Positions 55,852-64,000 of a stretch of DNA of 64,000 nucleotides are shown here, one piece after another. The translations under genes and the position numbers were made by a program. This stretch comes from Cercozoa sp. M6MM. Lineage: Eukaryota; Endomyxa: Ascetosporea. The stretch lies in the NCBI GenBank assembly GCA_040357565.1, contig JBDODJ010000003.1. One strand, given 5' to 3'. The notes under the pieces were generated by a model, which was not told the origin of the DNA, ran no database searches, and saw only the letters and a list, made by a program, of their open reading frames with translations. Numbering within the stretch: position 1 is the first letter of the stretch; the number at the start of each line of letters is the position of its first letter.

Positions 55852-58800
55852 ATGGCCTTTGTGCTCCAGCGTTCCTTAGGATCGCTGCTGCAGCGATATC
55901 TGGCGCGTCTGTGTGAGAACGACATTGGTGAATCACTGCGACTCTCGCTGTGGAACGGTATCGGCCGGTTTTTGATCGCTTTAACTTCAACACTGCTGTG
56001 TCACTGGTGTGTGCTTTCTTTCTAGGTGAAGCGACCTTGCGAAATGTGCTGCTTCGACGAGACACGATCGCCGCTTTAATTGGCAAGGCACTTCGCAAGG
56101 AGGTACTTAAGTTAGACAGAACAAACACGTTTCGTTGCTCGAGGAATGAGAAGGCAGAACTTAGTACTTTTGGCTCTTCTGTGCAGCTTCGAGTGGAGAC
56201 AGCGAAAGTAAGCAAACTGCACGTTGTGCTGCCGTGGACGGCGCTGACTTCGCAGAGTGCTCGACTCGAGTTGCACGATGTCGTGCTGCACTGCAAGACC
56301 AAAGGTGCTTCCTCTTTGAGAGCTTTGTTCTCTTCCTGTTGTTTTTGTGGTGTCTATTTGACTGTCCTCACTCTTTGTTTGCCCCATAGAACCTCAAGAT
56401 GGCGGCCTGGACACCTCGGACTATTTGCACAAGGTGCACACATCGAGTGGTAACTGGGGGGGGGGGGGGGCGGGGCGGTCTGTGTCGTATGTTGCTCACC
56501 TCTGTCGCAGAGGAGGAGCAGTCGTCGTCGATGCTGCCGCGTCAGTTGTTGCGCAAGATCGCGGCGAACCTACAGGTGCGACTGTACAACGTGCGCGTCA
56601 AAGTGAACGCGCTGCAGTTCCGCATCGACGAGTGCAGTCTCTCGCCGGCCTCGGACACGTCGTTCGCACCGTCATTCTGCGTGCCCGAAGGACCGTTCGA
56701 ACTGGCACGCCGAGTGATTGATCTGCGCGGCGTTTCTCTCAAGATCAACGGCGACACCGTCGTGCGCAAGTTCGACACGCAGCTGCGTCTGCAGTCGCAT
56801 TTGACTGACGAGGCTTCCTCGGCCCAGGTATCTATTGCCCGCCCACCACCCCCCCCCCCCAGTCACCCCCTTTGCCCCCCCCCCTTTGCCCCCCCCCCTT
56901 TCGCCCCCCACCCCTTTGCCTCCACCTTTGCCTCCACCCCCTTAACCCCTACCTTAGGGCGAAGTGTACCCGTTGCAATCGCTGCTGCACGCTGTGGTGC
57001 CGCACTTGGAGTTGCACGTGTCACTGGCACATGTGCGAACCGTCTTGTCACTGCTGCACTCGCTGAAACCGGCAACTAGGCCACCTGTTGATGACGGTGA
57101 TGTCCTTGATTCCACCAGTGGCACTGAGCAAGATCGCACGTGGTTCAGTGTGTTTGGTACTTTGTATACATATATATATATATAAATATATACATATGTA
57201 TATGTATACACGTGTGTGTGTATTTGTGCTGCACGGTAGACCAACTGATCGCACAGGACCTGAAACCGTCGCGCAGTGAGAGACGAAAGGCACCGTCGGA
57301 GTGGCCACGTGTCACGCACGTTTCAGTGCCGAGTGTCACCGTTTCTCTGGTCGGTGCCGGCGGTGACACCGTGCTGCGCGTGTCGGCCGAGTCGCTGCGC
57401 GTGCTGACACGTGACTCGCGACTGAGTCGTTTCTCACTAGGTCACCTGCACGTGCTCGAGGTGACCAACGCCAGTCGGCACGTGCCACTGCTGTCGCTGC
57501 AGCCATCGGTGCAACTGATGCGTCGACACGTGCATGTCGTTGATGACTCGACTGACACTGGCACTGACACTCCTGACACTACTGACACTGACACTGACAT
57601 TGACACTGAGAAGACAGAGATCAAAATGACCACAGCGCCGGCACCGTCACTGTTTCCGGTTCAGTCGGTTCCAGTGCCAGTGGCAGTGACGGTGACACGT
57701 GCGCGCGACTCGTCGCTCACCGTGATTGCCGTGGCGGCACTGGGCGCCGTGCTGCCCGTGGCGGCGCAGTCGCGCTCGCAGTGGCTCGAGTTGGCACGTG
57801 AGTGGTCACTCCAACTGCGTTCCGCCAGTCAGCCACGTGGCACGGTCGCTGTGACCACTGGTGACTCGAGTGACCACACTGAGAGACGGCAACTACAGAT
57901 CACTGTCGCACATGCCGATGTCGCCGCTCATGTCGTCGACTATGACAGTGTAGGTTACCTATCCCCCCATCCTTCCCTATACCCTCCCTGGTGTAGTTCG
58001 AGTACGACGACGGTTACTCGGGCAAAGGGACGGTGTCACTGTCGGTGCGCCGACTGCAGCTGCGACATCAGCGACTGGAGCAGCAGCGACTGCTGAAACT
58101 GCGATGTCACGTGGCCACCGTCAGCAACCCGCCAGTGCAACTGAGTGCTTCGACTGAGGACTCACCGTTGCACGTGTGGCAAGGTACTTTTGCTTCATGT
58201 ATCTAGATCTATCCATCTATTTATCTATCTATATTTATAGTATATATATATATATATATGTATATATAGATATATATGCATATACTTATGTATCTCCTTG
58301 TAAATATAGATGTGTATGTATGCGTATGGCGTGTCTAGTGGTACGACGACCACCCACGCGGCGTCGACGGTCGTCGCTCCAGTTGGCACGTGCGCCGGAT
58401 CACTGGTGCCGTGTGACTGACCTGATGGTGTCACACTTCTCCCAGTCACCGTCCTTCAACACTGCGCACTCGCCTCGCTCACCTCGCTCGCCCCGACCGG
58501 TCAGTTGCTGTCTCGTTGCCTGTTTCTGTATTTCTCTGAAACCCACGGTATAGACTAGTGACCGATCGAGAGGCTACTCGGGTGACCACTCGAGTGACAG
58601 CACAAGCGATCACTCGGTGCACAAGTGGCAGTTGCAACTGGCGTCGGCGCAACTCACGCTGGCACCGGCTGTTGCGTACCTTACCCCTTCCTTTTAGTCC
58701 CCTCTTACCCCCTCTTTACTCCCCTTGTTACTCCCTTGTTACCCCCTCTTTTACCTCTTTCTTTCTTCCATTTACTTCCACCCCGTTTACCCCCCCCCCC

Positions 58801-61800
58801 CTGCAGGCATGTGTCTGTCGTGTGTGCCGCCGCCTTTGGCTGCCACGAGGTACTGCCACTGCGAGTGGTGCCAGTGGCACCGTCACTCGGGTCGCTGCCT
58901 CCGTGTGCACGTGCGGGTGACCACGTGACTGTCGGTGTGGGCGCACTGGCCGTCAAGTGGCACGTGGCACGTGCCTTGGACTACGACTCGAAGGACATGC
59001 TGCTGTCACGCGCGTTGCACTGCGACGGTGTGCTGCGACAACTGCAGGTGCACGCGCACGTGCGACGGCTGCTGCACGTGCCACACTGCCGAGTGTCGGC
59101 GTGCCTGGGTCACACCGTCTCGATCGACCCGTCACTGAAGCCACGTGTCTCACTGACGGTTAAGCAGCCGATCCAAGTGGCTCTGGACGCGCACTCGTTG
59201 CTCGGTGTGGCACGTGTCACCTCGCACGTGCGCATTTTGGCACGTGCACTGACGCGCGCACTGTCACGTGCTCAGTCAGGCTCGGCCGAGTTGGCACGTG
59301 GCAGCGCCACTGGGTCCGCTCGGAGTGATTCGACTCGGAGTGACGACAGCCTGCCCTGGCAGCGCGCAGTGTGGCACTCCAGCGTGGCCGTGTCGCTGCC
59401 GGTGACGCACGTGACACTGGTCCAGTGCAACGACGGTTCGAACACGTGCACGTGGTCACTGCCCACCGTCAGTGTAGCCAGTGATCAGGAGTCGCCCGAG
59501 CTGCGCGTGACAACGAGCGGCGACGCGCTCGAGTGCGACGTCACCGTGGCTACGGTGCCGCACAAGCTGATCCTCAAGGGAACCGTCGCACGTGGCGCAC
59601 TCACCGTCACCCACGCTGCTGTGGTCGCTCTGACCGAGTTGATGTCGGTGCTGCCACGTGCCAGCCGGCCTGCCGACTCCGCCGCCTCGGACGGACCTCG
59701 GCTGCGTGTCATCACTGATGTGACGGTGCGACGGTTTCAGGTGACACTGGAGCCTCCACTGGAGTCACGTGGCGGCCTGTCAGGTGAGTACACTCTGAGA
59801 GTACCAACGTGCACACTGATACCCTTGATCTTCCCGTAGAAGGCGAGCCCGGCAGAGTGAGCATCGAGAGTACGGACACGACGATCACGAGAGACTCCTT
59901 GCGTCGACTCTCCAGTGTGCGACTCGGCTCACTGACGGTGCAGCACGTGCGCACTGACGGTGAGGCGACCGTGACGCCCGTGTTGGCAACGGCACTGACG
60001 GTGTGGTCACTCGACTCGTCTGGCACGGCGTCGCTGCAGTGCGCGCGGCCTCTGCGCGTGTGCGTCTGGCCGTCGCTGCTGACGTCGCTGGTGCGACTGC
60101 TGCGTCCGCTGGGACGTCGCGCCAGTGACCACGTGTCCACTGACCACGTGCCCAGTGAGCGACGGTTTCTCGAAGTGTCACTGGGCGAGGTGAGCATCGT
60201 GGCACGTGCCAGGCCACAGCACACCGACAGTGTGGTCTCGCTGCACTGGCGACGACTCGCGCACAGTCGCGGACGCTTGCTGCTGCAGCAGTGCCAGCTG
60301 CGAATCAACGATCAACCGTGTTTCGAGTCGTCTGTGACACTCGCACTCGCTCGCGACGGTTCCGAAACCGTCATGGACCGGGTCGTCGTGCGAGCCACAT
60401 TGACACAACTGACGACCTTGCTGGCACTGACACATGATTTGACACGTGACTTGGCACGTGCACGTGGCCACGTGACGCACCGTCGCACTCACACCGACAC
60501 CGTCGCTGTCACTGAGAGCGAGACGGAGAAGTGGACGGTGTGCGTGCCAGGTGTCTCACTGCACCTCGATCAGTGGCACCTGCAGCTGCGCCACGTGACA
60601 GTGTCTCCGTCGCACACGTGCCTTCAGTCGGCAGTGGCCACGTGCGATCAGGTGACGGTGCTGCGACTAGGCGTTGCTGATCTCGAGTCTGCCACACCGC
60701 CTCTGGGTGACACATCGTCCGGCGAGTCACGCGAGTTGCTCACACTCACCAGTGAGGCACCGGCACTCACCGTCAGTGCCACTGATCGCCGGATCAACGC
60801 CACCGTACTGCACGTGGCTCTCACACCGCACGTGCTGTCGCAGTTGCGTCGCACCGTCCGCGCACTTCGCTTCGATCGCCAAAGCGACGTCGCTTCGGCC
60901 AAAGCGAGCGAATCGAACCGCGAACGAAACTGGACGGTTTCTGTCGACGAATTGTCGTGCCACTTGGGCCGATCCGAGGTATTTCATGTCGATTTCATTC
61001 TTTCTGTGCTGCGGCAGTAGTGAACTTTCGCAGGAAGTCAGGATAGCTTTGGCGAATTTCGAAATCGAAGTTGCTTCGAAAGCGATGCGACTCGAGTGCG
61101 CTTCGGCAAAGCTTTCGCAGACGAGTGAGTTGCTTTCGCTCGAGCGAGTCGTTCTCTCCGAGGATCGACGCGACTTGAGCGAACGTGTGATCACAGCGAC
61201 GTGCGACACTGCTTCGTGCGACGCAGTGACGCTCAAACAGCGATGGCTCGGCATTCGCAACTGTTTAAACAACCCTGATGAGAGGTACTTTCGCTTTTCA
61301 CTTTACCATCGCTTTACTTTCGCATCTCTATGTGCTTTTGCTTCAGCGAAAGTGCTTCCGCTGAAAGCGTTGCGAAAAGCGACGAAAGCAGGTCGAAATC
61401 GCAGGACGAATGCACTCAGGATGATCTGATGGGTCATCAGGCGCACGTGCTCTCTGTCACTCGCTCTGCCTCTGGTATCCAGTGGCACTACAGTCACCCA
61501 CGTGCTGTGACACGCTGCGATGCACCGCACGCTGCTCGTCTCTTTGTTTTCGATGAACACAGCGATCGCTGGCGACGCTTCAATCACGCGCGACGTCACA
61601 TCTACGCGAAGCGCTTTCGACTCGAAGTGCTTCGCGAAGCAATTTCAAAGCACGGCGAAATTACTTCGAAACAGAGCGAAATCACTTTGAAACAAAGCGA
61701 AACCACTTCAAAACAAAGCGAAACCACTTCAAAGCAAAGCGGAATTACTTCGAAACAAAGCGAAATTACTTCAAGGCAAAGCGATATCATTTTGAAACAA

Positions 61801-64000
61801 AGCGAAACAAGCGAAGACAGAGGGAAATCGCTGTCGTCGCCTTCGCTGTCGCTGCAGCACGTGCGAATCGACTCGCGTCGCAGTGCGCAGACTCAAGTGG
61901 CCGTTGCTTTGACTGTGGCGACTGCCCGCGTACGCGTGCACGAGTCACTGCCGCATGTGGAGTTAGCACACGTCAACTCGCGTCTGCGCACGTGGTCGAG
62001 TGACCTGGCAGAGACGACAGGTGGCATGTGTGCACGTGTGAGTTCCCGATCAGTCGTACTGGGCGACGGTTCAGTGATCGGCGCGCGCGATGTGACGGTG
62101 TCGGCGGCACGTGCCAGTGAGTCGCATGGTGAACACGTGCCGGTCGAGTTGCAGAGTGCCAGCGACGCGTGGACACTCGACGCGCAGCTCGCGCATCTGC
62201 AGACGACGCTGAGCGACGCTTCGGTAGTTTACCCCCCCCCCCCCCCCCCCCCTTTCCCCCCCCCCCCCCCGCAGATGCAGCGCAAGTGGCTCGCGCCGAC
62301 GGCGCTGACGCTGCGAAACGAGAGTGACGGTTGCGTGCGCCTGGAGTGCAGGTCGGTCGATGATGTCGAGACGGTGACCAGTGTGACTGTGTCCGCGCGG
62401 AGCGAGGCGCAGGTGCCGCTGTCGTCGGCGCTGCTGTCGCTGCGACTGGCGGCGGCGACATCGCGCACGCCATGGTTTCGCTACGCACCCGGACAGATCG
62501 TGTGTTTCTCCAGTGGTCACACTGACTGTGACCCTGTCACTGACGGTGTGATTGATGGTGATCGCACTGATCTCACTGACGGTGAGAGTGATCACACTGA
62601 TCGCACCGACGGTGTGGCTGGCAGACTGGCCCGTGTGCTGCGCCAACTCGTGGCGCACACTGCCGGCGACGTGATGCGACTCGTGCCGCGCGTGCGCACG
62701 ACCGACTGCTCGCTGCGACAGGTTCTGCGCCACGTGGCGCCACGTGTTACTATCACCGACACTGACGGTGACCAGGTATCATCTAACCTGACTGGAGGGG
62801 CAGTGTGAGATGGGTCAACTACCTTGTGAGACGGTGTGGTATGCAGGAAGTGCTGTCGCACGTGATGGCGTCGCTGCGCTGGCCCTTTACAGCCACACCG
62901 TCGCCATTGATCGCTGAGTCATCAGTGACGGTGTGGCACGTGACTCGGCACACGTGTCTGCAGCTGCGCAACGAGCTGCCAGTGGCGGTGTGCGTGGCTG
63001 CGCGGACTGTCGCACCGGGCGACTCGATCGACTGGCTACACACTGCTGATCTTGATGATGCCACTGAGTGCGACGGTGCAACTGACGTTGTGACTGACGG
63101 TGTGTCATTGGTGATCAATGACAGCGTGACGCAGCTGCCGTCGCTGATGCGCGTGGCGACGCTGCCGATTGATGTTGTGTGTCTCACACTGCCGCTGCTG
63201 TCTATGCACACCGACGGTGCTACCGAGACTGATCGAGACGGTGATCAGGGTGATCATAATGGTGATCGCAACGGTGATCGGAGTGATCATAACGGTGTCA
63301 CTGGCACCGACACGTGCGTGTACCTGCGACTGCAGCGACAGGCAGCACTGGCGCGTCTGCAGGCGCCGCTGCTCGTGAGTGCCGACGACGCCTGCCGCTC
63401 CTGGCTCCGCACTGTCACGCTGCGCGACGTACCTTGGCCCTTTAACCATCCATACTGCACCCTTAACTATCCACACTGCACCCTTAACCATCTACACTGC
63501 CCCCTAACCATTCACACTGCCCTCTTGACCATGAGACACCGTAGTCGACGCCACTACCTCTGGTGGACGATATGTTGTGTCTGCTGCGACGACCAGACTG
63601 CGTGGTAGCCTTGTTCCTGACCCCTTACCCTACACCCCTTACCCCTACACCCTTACCCCAACGCAGCGGTTCGGAGACTTCCTGCTGGAGCTGCCTCATG
63701 TGGCCCATGTGGCCGAATCGACGCAGTGTCCCAGGACAGCCACATTAACTGAGGAGACTCCGGTCCTACAGCCCGTGCACGCTAGTCGGACGATTAGCAG
63801 CACCGGCGTCGTGCTGTGTACTGATCGGTACCGTCAGCACGTGCACTTGCGTGCTGCCGTGGTCTGTTGGAACGCCTTGGACGACGCAGTCGTTGTGCTC
63901 AACGAAAGTGTCGCCGTCACTCCGCTGTATCTGCCTGCTGTTTCACCCTTACCCCTTCCCTACCCCCTCTTCTACCCCCCTGGTGGCAGGTCCTCGGTGA
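55852..64000 (+). CDS. VPS13: VPS13-family bridge-like lipid transfer protein (5' part)
   Basis: Giant lipid-transfer protein at membrane contact sites. The start at 55852 gives MAFVLQRSLGSLLQRYLARL and ENDIGESLRLSLWNG, then GEATLRNVLLRRD and SKLHVVLPWTALTSQSARLE, the chorein N-terminal pattern. Long repeating beta-groove segments follow through many exons (for example VRLYNVRVKVNALQFRIDEC, VKWHVARALDYDSKDMLLSR). Near 62275-62500 the VPS13 adaptor-binding type region begins: RKWLAPTALTLRNESDGCVR, with later units such as TCLQLRNELPVAVCVAARTV. Acidic Thr/Asp repeats occur at about 57550-57615 and 62530-62620, and a seven-residue repeat at 61645-61810. The gene runs off the right edge, so the C-terminal domains are not seen. 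Which VPS13 paralogue it is cannot be decided. Confidence 0.82.
61645..61812 (+). repeat. 21-bp tandem repeat inside VPS13
   Basis: Seven to eight imperfect copies of a 21-bp unit of the type ACTTCAAAACAAAGCGAAAC, encoding a TSKQSE(I/T) heptapeptide. The reverse strand is open through the whole array too. Confidence 0.88.
63448..63532 (+). repeat. About 22-bp tandem repeat in a VPS13 intron
   Basis: Four degenerate copies of CCATCCACACTGCACCCTTAA, just after a GTACCTTGG donor-like site. Probably intronic. Confidence 0.6.

Noticed and set aside
1-64000. CRISPR arrays, operons, prophage or bacterial insertion sequences.
   Set aside because: The window is eukaryotic nuclear DNA; tandem repeats found are simple minisatellites without spacer structure.

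Overview
The window is nuclear DNA of an intron-rich unicellular eukaryote. Nearly every gene is split by many short GT-AG introns, both strands are used, and start codons, splice sites and conserved protein blocks agree when exons are joined by hand. The gene set (metazoan-type MCM10 with its C-terminal Zn motif, TBCE, USP40-like protease, TRMO, SART3, kinesin-14, VPS13, p24, RGS, Kazal/pacifastin-like secreted proteins, proteinase K-type subtilisin) excludes bacteria and fits a protist or pseudofungus. I cannot name the lineage; an oomycete-like stramenopile is only a guess. Three 100-N gaps (23775, 29541, 41753) lie in introns next to poly-C or poly-G runs.

Layout. 0-9 kb: secreted subtilisin (-), tRNA pseudouridine synthase PUS3 (+), tubulin chaperone TBCE (-), a secreted His-rich orphan (-). 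9-19 kb: sugar transporter (-), glutathione synthetase (-), MCM10 (+), TRMO tRNA methyltransferase (-). 19-28 kb: secreted RNase T2 (+), SART3 splicing factor (+), then a low-coding stretch with tandem repeats, a partial copy of the IleRS 3' end and one copy of a dispersed structured repeat. 28-38 kb: cytosolic isoleucyl-tRNA synthetase (-), a CUE/UBA/DUF1771/Smr protein (-), a membrane orphan (-). 38-49 kb: USP40-like deubiquitinase (+), RGS protein (-), two tandem secreted Cys-rich inhibitor-like genes (-), p24 cargo receptor (-). 49-64 kb: coiled-coil orphan (+), kinesin-14 (-), VPS13-family lipid-transfer protein (+, runs off the right edge).

Most genes are housekeeping and unrelated to each other in function. 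Many are arranged head to head with roughly 300-540 bp between start codons (subtilisin/PUS3, GSS/MCM10, TRMO/RNase T2, p24/coiled coil, kinesin/VPS13), and one pair (membrane orphan/USP40) appears to have only about 31 bp between them. The most unusual signals are a roughly 72-bp dispersed element present three times with paired, compensating stem changes and an (AACT)n-like tail; a near-tandem duplication of the IleRS C-terminal coding end; a USP40 homologue carrying a UBA domain inside its catalytic region; and introns full of sense-strand CCCTTAC-type pyrimidine repeats.

All exon joins below were made by eye from splice signals and family motifs; end positions of multi-exon genes are those of the proposed start and stop codons.
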